Position numbers and translations under genes: made by a program. Shown one piece after another: positions 11,915-23,080 of a stretch of DNA of 64,000 nt. Each line of letters begins with the position of its first letter. Positions within the stretch are counted from its first letter, which is position 1. The DNA lies in assembly GCA_036936605.1 (NCBI GenBank), contig JAUPFV010000001.1, positions 346,033,081 to 346,097,080 of the forward strand, written 5' to 3'. The DNA comes from Limnanthes douglasii subsp. nivea (taxonomy: Eukaryota > Streptophyta > Magnoliopsida > Brassicales > Limnanthaceae). The notes under the pieces were generated by a model, which was not told the DNA's origin, made no database searches, and saw nothing but the letters and a program-made list of their open reading frames with translations.

Positions 11915-13960
11915 ACTCTTTACCAGCAAGCTCTATCACTACTTAGGATATACTTGCGCATAAATTTCTCTCCAAATTCTTTCCTATGGCAAGAACAGCC
12001 GCCATGAGGAATGCTATTACTCAGTTTTCTCAGTCATATGGTGAATCTTTAAGTGAAGCTTGGGAGCGTTACAATGAGATTCTCAGAAAATGTTCTCATC
12101 ATGGGATGCCTGATTGGTTAGTAATAAATTGCTTCTACAATGGTTTGGGTGCGCAAACAAGGCCCATGGTCGATGCGGCATCTGGGGGGAGCCTTATTAA
12201 CGAAAAGCTATGAGGAGGCTCACGAGCTCCTTGAGATGATGACTGCTAATGAATTCCAGAACCCTTCTCAGAGACTATTACAACATAAAGTAGCTGGTAT
12301 TCTTAACATAGACACTACCACTGCTATAGCAGCTCAGCTTGAAGCCCTAAACATGAAGGTGGATTCTTTGACTAAACTAGGGATACAACATTTAGCTAGT
12401 GTGTGCGAGATTTGTGCTGGAGGGCATGACACTCAGCAATGCCCTATCTCTACTCAGTCAGTGCAATTTGTGAGTAACTTTCAGAGGCAGAATCAACAAC
12501 CAATCTCAAACACCTATTACCCAAGCAACAGAAATCATATGAACTTCAGTTGGACCAATAATCAACAAGGTATTCAGCATTATGGTGCTAAGCCATACGC
12601 TCCTTCTGGATTTCAGCAACAAGGTCAGCAACATCAATCTCAACAGTATGCCCTAATACAATCTCAGAATCAAAATCCTGGCCCTTCTCAACATTCTGTG
12701 AGAGACTCTGAATTCGAAGAGAAGAAGTTAATGATTAAAAGTCTGATGGTATCTCACAAGACCTTAGAAAATCAGATTGGGCAGATGGCCAGTAACATGA
12801 TGATTAGACCTCAAAGAGTACTTCCTAGCAACATGGAACATAATCCAGGTAAACGGGACGACAATGAGCAATGTCAAGCTATTACCCTGAGATCAGGAAG
12901 GGTTGCCGAGAACCCCACAGTTGAACAAGAGGGTCATTCTTCTCAAAATCAGCCCATTCCAAAATATTCTGCTCAAAATTAGCCCTCATTTGAGGTTAAT
13001 TCCAATCAAGATCAGCCACCTAAATAGCCATCTCATTCAGTTGTTGAGCCTGCGATCTACCCTCCTCCACCTTTTCCGCAAAAGTTGCAGAAACAGAAGC
13101 TAGATGCTCAGTTTGGGAAATTTTTGGAGGTATTCAAGAAGCTACATATCAACATACATTTTGCTGAAGCATTAGAACAAATACCTAGTTATGCCAAGTT
13201 CATGAAGGGAATTATTTCGAAAAATCTAAAGCTTGGTGATTTTGAGACAGTGCGCTCAATGAGGAATGTAGTGCGATCTTACAACAAAAATTTCCTCCCA
13301 AGCTTAAAGATCCAGGAAGCTTCACCATACCTTGTTCAATCGGCAATTTAACTTTTACAAAATGTTTATGTGACTTGGGAGCAAGCATCAATCTGATGCC
13401 CCTATCTATGTTTGAGAAACTTGGGCTTCTTGAGCCAAAACCGACTAACATCTCTTTGCAACTGGCCGATCGCTCTATCACATATCCTCGTAGTATCGTG
13501 GAAGATGTCTTAGTAAAGGTAGATAAGCTCATCTTTCATGCTGACTTTGTTATCTAGGATTTCGAAGAGGACAAAAACATCCCCATAATCATGGGAAGGC
13601 CATTCTTGGCTACGGGAAAAACTTTGATTGATGTCTAGAAAGGGGAGCTCACTATGAGAGTGCAAGATCAGAAAGTCACTTTCAATGTTTTCAAGGCTAT
13701 GCAGTCTCCAACAGAGGATGAGGAATGTTTCAGGTTGGATATGGTTAATGTATTGCACAGTAATGAGTTTGATCAGTTTGCGAGTTCAGATGTTCTAGGC
13801 AGAGTTCTACATGGTGAATCTGACTTCAAAGTCGAAGAAATATCCGAATGTGTTCTACTACTACAGACAGCCCCGTATCAAAAGAGGCTCAATATTCCAC
13901 ATGAGTCGCTTGGATTGGGTGATCTTAAGGATTCTCAGAAAGGCTTAAACCTTCTCTAGA
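11915..13960 (+). pseudogene. Element B gag and protease remnant (Athila-type)
   Basis: The frame opens without a start, reading LPASSITT-stop-DILAHKFLSKFF at 11920-11985 (TGG to TAG), then on through MARTAAMRNAITQFSQSYGE, the plant Retrotrans_gag fold. An extra G in a run of six (12184-12189) shifts the frame; the rest continues from about 12190 to 12982. A zinc knuckle CEICAGGHDTQQC (CX2CX3HX4C) lies near 12405-12445, followed by a Gln-rich stretch. After stops at 12980 and 13024 and a shift near 13250 comes the protease region with CDLGASINLMP (13365-13400) and IIMGRPFLATGKTLIDV, with stops at 13555 and 13636. DLGA replaces the usual DTGA, which is common in this lineage. The N-terminus of gag is missing. 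Confidence 0.8.
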
Positions 13961-14504
13961 AAAATCTCCTAAACTTGAACTCAAACCACTACCAGATCAT
14001 CTCAGGTATGCTTTCTTACGAGAGTCATCTACATTACCTGTTATTATTGCTTCTAACCTTTCAGGTAGTGAGGAAGAAAAGCTATTGAGAGTTCTGAGGA
14101 AGTTCAAATCAGCCATTGGTTGGACCATAGCAGATATTAGAAGTTGTATAAGAAAAAAAGTCAAGAATTGGCATGATAGGAAGCTTTTACATAAAGCTTT
14201 TGAGCCGGGTCAACTGGTTCTTCTTTTCAACTCTCGTCTAAATCTTTTCCCTAGGAAGCTCAAGTCAAGATGGTCTGGATTAAAGTCAAGACAGTATATC
14301 CACGTGGAGCAGTTGAAATCTATGAGGAATCGTCAGACAAAGCATTCAAAGTCAATGGTCAACGACTCAAGCATTACTATAGAGATATGGAGAACCGTGA
14401 GGCATTCATCATCATCCTCGTTACTACATGATTCCGAGTGGTATCGTCGAGCTATCAACGTTAAACAAGCGCTTCGTGGGAGGCAACCCACTGGGAAACA
14501 ATGA
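13961..14504 (+). pseudogene. Element B pol: RT start fused to post-integrase tail
   Basis: One frame reads LRVLRKFKSAIGWTIADI (14076-14135), the beginning of Athila-type reverse transcriptase, and then changes without a stop to KNWHDRKLLHKAFEPGQLV and LKSRWSG (14160-14280), which belong downstream of integrase. The rest of RT, RNase H and the integrase core are missing, so a deletion of several kilobases lies at about 14135-14145. After WSG a short deletion shifts the frame, and the other frame continues with AVEIYEES and HYYRDMENREAF. Confidence 0.75.
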
Positions 14505-15680
14505 TCAACACTACTGGACGAATAGGGGAGTGTTTCTTGTATCTTTTAATTTCTTGTAGTTGCATTCATCATAGTAGTTATTCATGATAGACAGTGCATC
14601 TTCATGTTAGTCATGCTTATTTGCATATTCATGCCATGATCATATAGACTGTGTTTAGGATCGAGTTAGTCTATTAGCATGGCATTTTGTTTATGCATTT
14701 TGCATCTTTAATCCCTTGAGTTGATGTTTCTATTTAAGTAGACAATGATGAAAATTGTTTGGAATGACAATAGGAATAAAATCTAATTAGTATGCTTGTA
14801 AGTTAGCTTGCTTGATGTAGAAGAACAATTAATACACGTAGACTTATCGATTGTTTTTATGGTAGTTACGGACACACTTGAGTATTGTTATACATAATCC
14901 TTGGTTAGGTTCAGAATCATACCTTAACCCTTATTAGCTCATGGGTTACAAAAATATAAGTTTGGGGGAGTTAAAAGATAAATATGCGTATTATTCAGTT
15001 AAGCGTTAAAGGCTAGTAGCCGCTCGTTGACGTACATCCTCTCGCTGGGGGCTGCGTATTACGAGTAGTCTAGGAATGAAATGAGATGAAGCGAAACACA
15101 CTCAATCCTAATCTGATTGCTGGAAAAAAAAGATAAAAAAAAAGATAAAAGGCAAAATTGGCTAGGCTAGGGGACTTTGTGCCTAGTGACCTAAGACTTT
15201 TCCGGTCTGGGATCCGCTAACTTAAAGCTTGCTACATGGGCACAATTGTATATGTCTTTTGAGGACCTCGTCTATTGCACTGTCAAATAAGCTTGTGTGT
15301 GTCTGTATATAGAGTAAAGCATAATAAATCTTTGACAACCCCGGGAAAATATGAATGTGCATCTTGACTATGAAGAATCTAGGTTGTATTTCGTTTCTAA
15401 ACTTGTGATTATTATGATGAGAACAAGTAAGGTCCATTAATTTGTACTAAAAACATGTCGATTGAGTTTGAACACACACGCACGCTTCCTCACTTTTATT
15501 GCTAGCATTTGAGTACCTAGTTATTTAGCATTCCGAGGTCATTCCATTCGTTGAGGCATTTATGCTGAATTAGTTACGGTTACTCGTTCGGGATCATTGC
15601 ATTCTTTCATTCATTTAAATTTAGTTGCATTCATGCATTAGTTGTTAAACTTGTTTTGCATTGCTTGAGGACAAGCAACA
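14505..15680 (+). other. Element B 3' untranslated region
   Basis: No ORF is convincing and no envelope-like gene is visible. A second purine tract, ATAAGTTTGGGGGAGTT, sits at about 14958-14974, some 720 bp before the one used at the LTR. A minus-strand frame at 15222-15437 is probably chance. Confidence 0.5.
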
Positions 15681-15682
15681 GT

Positions 15683-15697
15683 TTAAGTTTGGGGGTT
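15683..15697 (+). promoter_or_regulatory. Polypurine tract of element B
   Basis: TTAAGTTTGGGGGTT directly precedes the LTR start TGATAAGTGC at 15698. It primes plus-strand DNA synthesis in LTR elements and fixes the element on the plus strand. Confidence 0.75.
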
Positions 15698-17652
15698 TGA
15701 TAAGTGCATTTCATGTCACTTATTACGCTTCCATTATACTTAAAATCGTCGCCACTTCTCAAGTATTCATTGTGTTTTAACGTGTTTTTTCAGTATTCTT
15801 AAACACGCTTGTGCCGCGGGTAAATTGTGATAATATTAATAAATTTGCAGTTGAAATTGAAGAAACTGGAAAATTAATGTACTTGATGGCAATTTTGGAA
15901 CAATTGAAAAATATATATTAATGCTAAGAAAATATATTATGATCAGTGCTTTTCCAAAGAAAAATATATTAATGCTTGAAAAAATATATTAATGTTAAAA
16001 AAAAGAAAATATATATTTCCTCAGATATTGTTTAAAATATTGAATTAAAAAAAAATATTAAAGCGAAGCACAAAAGGAAATTAATGCTGAATTAAAAAAA
16101 CAATATTTGACTAATGCTAAGGTTTTATTTAGCTATATTGTTTAAAATATTATTTTATTTAGCATAAATATTTTCTATTCGTAATTTGACTTTTTTAAGG
16201 TTTCAGCAGAAGTTATAAATAGAAGAGATGGAGGGAAGGAAGAAAAGTGTACCGTTTGGGTTTTGTCTTTGTGGCATAATTCAAAACAGAAAAGAAGAAA
16301 AATTACAATTGGCTACTGACTCGGCTTTTGGCGGACTTGGTTTACGGCAGATACAAACCAAAGGAGAAAAGAAGAAATTGGCTTCTACTAGGGTATTCTC
16401 CAAAACGAGAAAAGAAGGAAGAGAAAATCATTTTAGCTACTTTTGGGTTTTCCTGCAGAAGCATACAAAATCGGAACAAACAGAAAGAAGAGAAAACGCT
16501 TTTGGTTTTTTGTTTCCGGCAGAATATATAAAGAGAAGGAGAAAACACAGGTGTGGACTACTTTTATTGTTCTTTCGATCCTGCAGAAGACACAAACAGA
16601 GAAAACGAGAGGAAGCAGGACGACGACTGGTTATTTTGATCGGCAGTCGGGTGACAGCTACTGCCGTTTTCGACCGGCAGTTGACGTAACGGCTACGGTG
16701 TTTTTGATCGGTAGTTTATATATTGCTCGCGACAGGTGATGGCTACATCTTTTTCGTTGTTTTTTCGATCGGCAGTTTACGGAGTGTTTCTGTCAGGCGA
16801 TACTTACGGCTACTGTTTGGTTTAACGTTCTCTAAACTCTTATTCGTTTATTTACATTCGTCTTAGAGCTATGTTAACTTTTGAACCCATGATGATGATT
16901 CGTTCGATTATGAACTAATCGTTGTCATGGAACTCTAACGAATTTGTTTGAATAATACTTATGGTTTGATTGCTTGATTGATTTGTGAGATACGTTTATC
17001 GGTTACCTAGTATGGTTGTGCTTATCGATAGATGCGTCGCGGACATCTAGTTTGTTAATCTTTAATGAATGTGAAAGTGGATTTAAGGGTTTAGAACTTT
17101 TCATGCTAGCATAGGTTCTTAAATGATTTGTATTGTGATTGTTCATGATTCGTAATATGTCACTAACCATATCATATTACCCTATGTAATCGAAATAGAT
17201 AACTTGCGCTTAAAACCAATTGTACCTCAATCCGTATAGACATATAGGATTCTCATGCAAGGGTGTCTGCTTAACTGCTATCTCTTTTGTGGTTGTTTAA
17301 GTGGTTTGGTTTACGTGTACTGAAAGGTAGCATATACTGATTTCGTGTTATCTGATTAGTAATCGTTGTTATCATACATATTGATTAAGTATATTAATAC
17401 TATGAGTAAAATAAACAATGAAGTTAAGGTTCCATTTTCTCTTGCATAAGTAAACTCGTTAGTTAATCTCTTTAGTTAATTTGTTTAATTATATTCATAC
17501 TTTATTACTCGTTCAAGCATTAGTCTAATAATCATACTTTGTTGCATAAGTGAATTCTTGTCATATACACCCGGTGTTCGTGGGAACGATCTTTCTTACT
17601 TATTACTTGATACTATTTGACCGCGTATACTTGCGTGAGAAAAGGACTAACA
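15698..17652 (+). repeat. Element B LTR 2
   Basis: The LTR is 1955 bp and matches 8078-10015, with the TATA box TTATAAATA at 16213. It is followed by AGTAT at 17653-17657 and then element A sequence. The 153- and 98-residue frames at 16228-16739 also appear in shorter form in LTR 1 and are treated as chance frames. Confidence 0.9.
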
Positions 17653-20461
17653 AGTATCACACATTTTTACCAACTCTTTTGCATCGGAAGAAACCATGAC
17701 CTAGTAATATCCTGCCGAAAATACTCTTCGAATCAACGTTTTGTACCCACAATGTGCAGATCTCTCTCCATCATGTAATTCTGATAATATCATATGTGAT
17801 GCATCATTCTCCAAGCATTGGAGTAAAGGTCTGCTAAATTAGTTTTTGTACAAAATTCCCCAAGGACGATATAACCATGTGATTTAAAACGTATTTTTCA
17901 GACAACAATTTATCAATCCGAAATTCATTGTTTTTTAAAAGTCAATAATATCTACCCTCCAATCATTCTCCTTAGTGATAGATACCTGAAAAGATTCGTT
18001 CACAACTCCAACCACTTGCTCCGAATTTTTCGTAATTGAAGGATTTTCTTGTATAACAATCCATTGATAATCCTCCGAATATGGAACAGTTACCAGATAT
18101 GCCTCATTGTTTGTGGCTTTACAACGGATTGCTTGGTTCATGACAATTCCTTTGGGAGAAATTAACTGCACCCCTACCCCGCTTTATGTTATACTTGAAC
18201 CCACATTCAACCAGATTTTCCATTTTGGTTCAGGATTTTCATCATCTATCTTCATATTCGATCGTTCATGGGTGAAATTCTACTAGGAAATCTGCTAAAG
18301 CTTGTGCTTTAATTGCAGTTATAGGCTCATAATTATATCAAAATATCCTAGTTCCACTGATAACTTGGTCATTCTTCCTGATATATCAGGCCTTTGAAGC
18401 ATATTTTTTAATGGGAAGGATGTTGGTACAATAAAAGAATGAGCTTGAAAATATGGTCTCATCTTCCGAGCAGCAATTACCAATGCAAGAGCTAATTTTT
18501 CTACTTTAAATATCTATTCTCAGCATCCAACAAACTCTTGATACAATAATATTCCATATTAGTCTTTACTTTGATAAAATAGTTACTGCATATTCCGATA
18601 CTGCAAAGTAACATACAATTTTTCCCCCATAATTGGTTTTATCAAAATATCTGGTGATTCCATGTATTCTTTAATTCAATGGAAAGCTTCAGAGCATTAG
18701 TTCATCCATTTAAAGTTATTTGCTTGTCTTAAAACTTGGAAAATGGGGCATATTTATCCGAAGAACGAGATATAAATCAATTTAATGCTGCCAATCTGCC
18801 TATTAGTATTTGTACCTCTTTAATATATCGAGGAGGCGTCATGGCACTTAAGCTTTTAACTGAGTCGGATCAGTTTCAATTTCTCATTCGCTGACTATAT
18901 ACTCTAGAAAGTTTCATGATCGGACCTCAAACGTACATTTCTCTGGATTCAAATTTAGGTTGACCATCTTTAAGTTAGCAAACGTTTCCTTACTCAGTCA
19001 AATCCGTAAAATGGCTTGGGCAGATCCATTTGTTAGACATTGGCCTAGTATTCTATTGCGTATTGTATTCCCGCTGGCTTACTCTAGGCCTCGGAGTATA
19101 CTGGCTTGATACTTTAGGCTGGACATTTGTTTTAAGTGATTGGGATGCACTCAGAGTTCTCTAAAATTGGTTATGTTCCAACCGATCAAAAGAACCTATC
19201 TCCGAAGCACGAGTCTCTTTTACCAGATTTTTTTTTCAACTTGATCTAACAAAGCCCCAAATGCCATTGCTTACTTCTCGGCCATAGTATCCTTTAGTAT
19301 CCCGGGAAGTAGTACCATTTGATAAGCTTCCAAAGCTACATAATCCTCGTAATATTCCATATTAGTCTTTACTTTGATAAAATAGTTAGTATACTTTTCC
19401 TAACTTTTTGTCTACAATATATTATAGTATCACCATTAGCGCAAAACTACTTACATCCCACAAAATATTGTCGGAAAACGTTCTAACACATATCAAAAGT
19501 ATTGATATAATTCTGCGGAATCCGGTTATACCACTTTGAAGCAGCAGCCTTAAACGTTTGGGAGAAAGTCCTGCAAAGTAGCTTGTCATCATCATTAAAA
19601 TTAATCATAATTTTTTTAAATTGTTCAATGTGGATATAAGGATCATGTGTTCCATCGAACTTTTTCAATTTAGAAAAATTGAAATGATTTAGTAGACTGC
19701 TAGAGAGTATTTCCGAAGACAGAGGAGAAGATCTCCAATTATGGCCAGCTCTATAAAATTAGCCCTAGGACCCTTGTTTACCATCGCGTAAAGAACTTCC
19801 TCGGATAGAATTGTGTATTCGTTGCTCACTCAATATTCAAAATTTGGCTCCTCGAAAGATTTTGAATATACGTAACCTGTTCTTTCTTAACATGGTCTTT
19901 AGAAACTTGCACTTTTCCATTCGAATCCTTGGTTCGATGAGCCACTCGATACTTTTTTCTAAATTTCCTTGAATGTTTCTTTTTATTATCCTTCTTCCGA
20001 AGATAAACCCTATCTGGGGAAGATATACTTGAACCATCAAGTGAATAATTACTAAATTCAGGTGATTCATAATGATACATTGGCTTCACCTCCCCCATCG
20101 GAGAATAACGACCACATATTTGATACTTATCCTTATCATTAATTCGATGGTTATCATCCAACTCTTCTTTCTCAGAATTTTCCCTTCGAACCTCTGATCG
20201 GACATTTTTGAAGCCATCACAGCGCCTCTCTCAGAATTTGGATTTTCAATTTCTTCTAAGAGTTCTTTTCTTCAAGCCACTAAGATAGACTCTTCAAGTA
20301 TCTCTCCAGTATATTGATCGTCATATTGTTGGCTAGTTTCCACGTTATCTCCTACGAGGTTCCTTTCGAATTCTTTTTCGATCATCAAGGCATTACTCAT
20401 ATCAACTTCTCATTGAATTTCCATTAGTTAACTCTTTCAAAATCACAACAAAGTTTTTTGA
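17653..20461 (-). pseudogene. Element A right part after B: integrase N-terminus, RNase H, RT tail and gag
   Basis: The minus-strand content in element order is gag from ATG 20400 (MSNALMIEKEFE), the 20161-19826 segment and the conserved capsid piece 19668-19483 (KKFDGTHDP.IHIEQFKK, FSQTFKAAASKWYNRIPQNY). Then the zinc-knuckle side, the jump over the 1.8-kb deletion at about 18980, the RT tail, RNase H (18171-17935 overlaps its start) and the integrase N-terminus. About 220 bp of RNase H coding is lost at about 18095. A 38-bp stretch at 18548-18585 replaces about 45 bp of native sequence. The whole region is non-coding now. Confidence 0.75.
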
Positions 20462-20504
20462 AGACGAGTTCGGGTACAAAACCGTTTCCCACAGACAGTG
20501 CCAA
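20462..20504 (-). promoter_or_regulatory. Primer binding region of element A
   Basis: Read on the minus strand, the sequence right after the LTR end is TTGGCACTGTCTGTGGGAA, close to the TTGGCGCCGTCTGTGGGAA start common in plant Ty3/gypsy elements. The right copy is at 63882-63924. The primer tRNA cannot be named with certainty. Confidence 0.6.
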
Positions 20505-20884
20505 TGATCGTTTCAAAAATATTTTAGAGAGGTTTTACAAATAAAATAATGTTTGGAGGATTAAATTTGTAATATTAGTAATTATGTATATATTAGAGAG
20601 AGAGAGAGACTCTGTATACTAGAGAGACAAAGTCATAAATAATAATTTTCTAATCATTAATCAAGCATCCTTTCCCAAAAAGGGTGGTGTGCTTTTATTA
20701 TGCATTTATTGGGTCCTATATGCATACAATTGCTAATTGTGGTCCATTCCTTAAGTTTATTATTTATTACAAAATAGTCCTTTTGTATTACATAATTGTC
20801 AATTCTTCCTAAAAAGTATTCTTTATGCCAATTCATACCCAAAATCTTTTTAATCTTCTAGTAGCATAATTCTTTCTCTTATCA
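20505..20884 (-). repeat. Element A LTR, right (5' LTR in element sense)
   Basis: It starts TGATCGTTTCAAAAA and ends CTCTTATCA, followed by the target duplication CAACC (20885-20889). An AGAG-rich expansion near 20594-20610 is not in the left LTR. Confidence 0.88.
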
Positions 20885-20889
20885 CAACC

Positions 20890-21210
20890 AACGTATAATG
20901 GGACACTAGTTGTTACATACATAAGTTAAAGTAGCACGTTTTCTCAAATTTGAAGCGCCATAATCCATCAAAACGACTTCATGTTTCAGAACCGTCATAT
21001 CGCATGCGCCACCTTATGAGCACTATGTGTCAACCAATGACAATCAATCAATTCGCTATCAGATCTAATAAACTACAAGGCCACGTGGCAAACGGCGGTT
21101 TCATTTCTCACCATCTACTCCTCCTTACAATCAATTATTCTATTTATTATTATTTTCAAAATATAATCCATAGATTAGAGGGATCTCTGATGAGAATACC
21201 CTCACCAAAC
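20890..21210. other. No gene seen
   Basis: This is unique sequence right of the element A insertion. A CCACGTGGC G-box-like hexamer lies at about 21082, but without a gene nearby it means little. Confidence 0.4.
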
Positions 21211-21954
21211 TGATAGATCATGCAAATTCTAAGCAGATGGAAACAATATCGAAGCCTAAACAAGACCAAACCAAGGGGTTTCTGGTAAGTTACCGAGACA
21301 ACCCATAAGCAATACATCTAAGTAACACTCAATGGCAAAAGACCGAGGCCAAACCAAGGGATATCTACTTCATACTAAGATAACCCGTAAACCATCGGGC
21401 AAGATCAATGCAGACGATCGTGTTGAGGCCCAAACGAGGAAAGTTAAGGTTAAACTACTAAACAAAATCGAGTAGAAGTCATACGAGAAGGTCAACAAAA
21501 GCTGATCGAGGCCTGCCCAACCAATAAGAAAATCGACTAGAGGTCATAATTTGGCGACTGCTCAATCAGGATCTTACCAAGTAGAGGACACAAAATTAAA
21601 GCAATGGGCAAAGCAAGGTGCATCGAGGAATGACGTGCATCTACGGGTGCATGTAGAGCTTAGTCACCAGCATCGACTAATGAAGTTGTGATAAAGAAAG
21701 TTAAAACTTATTAAAAGAATTATTGACCAGACAACCCATCTAACGCATGATGACCAGAGTAATGACCATGATTATAGGTTTATTACCATAAATTCAGGTC
21801 CACGATTATAATTAGTGGAATTATGTAATTAGTAGGAAAATGAAACTACTTTGTAAATAGTATAAATAGGGTTACGATTATGTAAAATCTATATTTATTC
21901 CCCGATTAATAAAATTAGTATTTGACAAATTATTTGTTAGAGTTTCCCTTAACA
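21211..21954 (+). repeat. Possible solo or truncated Ty3/gypsy LTR
   Basis: The stretch begins TGATAGATCATG and ends CCCTTAACA. A TATA-like TATAAATAGGG lies at about 21862, followed by GATTATG and an AT-rich leader, as in plant gypsy LTRs. No target duplication was found at these borders, so the start may be wrong or the copy truncated. Confidence 0.35.
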
Positions 21955-22289
21955 CCTAGAAGTCTCTAAAGAAAAATAAATTGAAATTTTGTTGTTTACT
22001 TTTACTTTTTTCTATTTTTTTTGTTTTATTTCTTTTTTGTTATTTTTTTGGTTTATGTTTCTTGAAGTTTAATGTATTTCTCTTCTTTAATTAAGAAGTT
22101 TATGAAAGTTGAATGTTTAAACTATGGTTTTTCTAATGTTGGTCATAAATCTATCAGTTTCCATGAATGTAACATCTATTACCAAACATTATCTAGTGTT
22201 GTATTTATCAAACACATGAACTGGATTCACATTTATCGGTTCTATGAACAAATGTAGCATTTGCTACCAAAAATATATTTAGTCCCACA
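21955..22289. other. AT-rich spacer
   Basis: T-rich sequence with no gene. The plus-strand frame at 22072-22257 has no recognisable features and overlaps the start of the minisatellite motifs. Confidence 0.4.
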
Positions 22290-22640
22290 TCCATCATCAT
22301 GTACATGGTTTCGCATCATTTACATGATTGCGTATCATTTACATGGTTGCGCATCTATTACCATTTTATAGTTTTGTATAATTATATGGTTGCGCATCTA
22401 TCATGATACATGGTTTCACATTTATCTTCATTTAACGATTTTGCATCATTTTTCTAGCCTCACATGAATTGCCTTGTCCCACATCTATTAAAATCATGAT
22501 TTGGTTTTGCATCGATTACCAAACATTACCTAGTTCCGGATTTTTCAAATCCATGAATAGGTTTTGCATCTATCATAGATATATGTTTGATTATGATTCG
22601 TTTCACATCTATCATCATTTTATGTATGATATATGGGTCT
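22290..22640. repeat. Degenerate minisatellite, GGTTKCGCATCTATCAT family
   Basis: Phrases CATGGTTTCGCATC, ATTTACATGGTTGCGC and ATCTATCAT alternate many times. The block at 22370-22500 is directly related to 47180-47350 (both run ...ATGGTTTCACAT..., ...AACGATTT..., ...CTGTCCC-like end). The protein frames across it (22469-22726) are by-products. Confidence 0.7.
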
Positions 22641-23080
22641 CATGTTTATCATGCTTCATAAGGTCTCACACCAATAATTATCAATGTAATTTGGTCATGA
22701 CAAATGTAAAACAGTCAAGAGCATAGTTTCAGTATAAGGCTTATCACTTATCCATGTATCTTTATTATGACAAAAAAAATCTAAAAAAATAACAACTAAA
22801 AGTATAAAAAAAATTACATTGATCTTATAAAACCTCTACATGTGTTCATTTATTATGACCAAATTTCAAACAACGACTACGCGTTGTCTTTTAGGTACTT
22901 AATTCTCCTCTAGATGGAATATGTTTCTTCTTAGGTCTTCTAACTCTTATTTTAAAATTGGAGAAAGTATATATGGAGAAGTTTTTGAAGTAAAGGTTTG
23001 ACCAAAAGTAGTAAACTTGGATATGTCATATGAATACGTTGCCTTATAAGATCTTATAAAATAGCACGACTCAACATATT

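Larger units (their letters stand above)
8078..17652 (+). mobile_element. Element B: Athila-type Ty3/gypsy, rearranged and internally deleted
   Basis: It has two LTRs of about 1.94-1.96 kb that start TGATAAGTGC and end ACTAACA. A polypurine tract AAGTTTGGGGG lies just before the second LTR. Between them are gag and protease remnants of Athila type (11915-13960), then the first residues of reverse transcriptase fused to the post-integrase tail; the rest of pol is absent. The first LTR is not followed by a primer binding site but by element A sequence (10016-11914), and the N-terminus of gag is missing. So this is not a simple insertion; see findings. LTR divergence is low, a few percent by eye, so it is much younger than A. 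Confidence 0.85.
3217..20884 (-). mobile_element. Element A: old Ty3/gypsy retrotransposon, Tat-like, split by element B
   Basis: Its borders are two LTRs of about 375 bp (3217-3589 and 20505-20884), each TGATC...TTATCA, flanked by CAACC. It is coded on the minus strand: a PBS-like segment lies just inside the right LTR, gag near 20400-19480, and integrase at 8042-7140. A long plus-strand ORF sits between integrase and the left LTR, the layout known for Tat-lineage elements. The LTRs differ at roughly one base in five, so the insertion is old. About 1.8 kb with protease and most of the reverse transcriptase is deleted compared with the right copy (missing interval about 60590-62397 there). 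Element B is inserted after 8077, and the distal part of A is duplicated around it. The element is non-functional. Confidence 0.85.

Noticed and set aside
13212..13758. Minus-strand ORFs in the Athila protease region
   Set aside because: They oppose clear gag-protease coding sequence.
14505..15680. Envelope-like gene of an Athila element
   Set aside because: No long frame, signal peptide or membrane segment is present between pol and the LTR.
3217..20884. Endogenous pararetrovirus
   Set aside because: LTRs, target repeats, integrase and gag order fit Ty3/gypsy elements; no movement-protein or virus-type coat region is seen.
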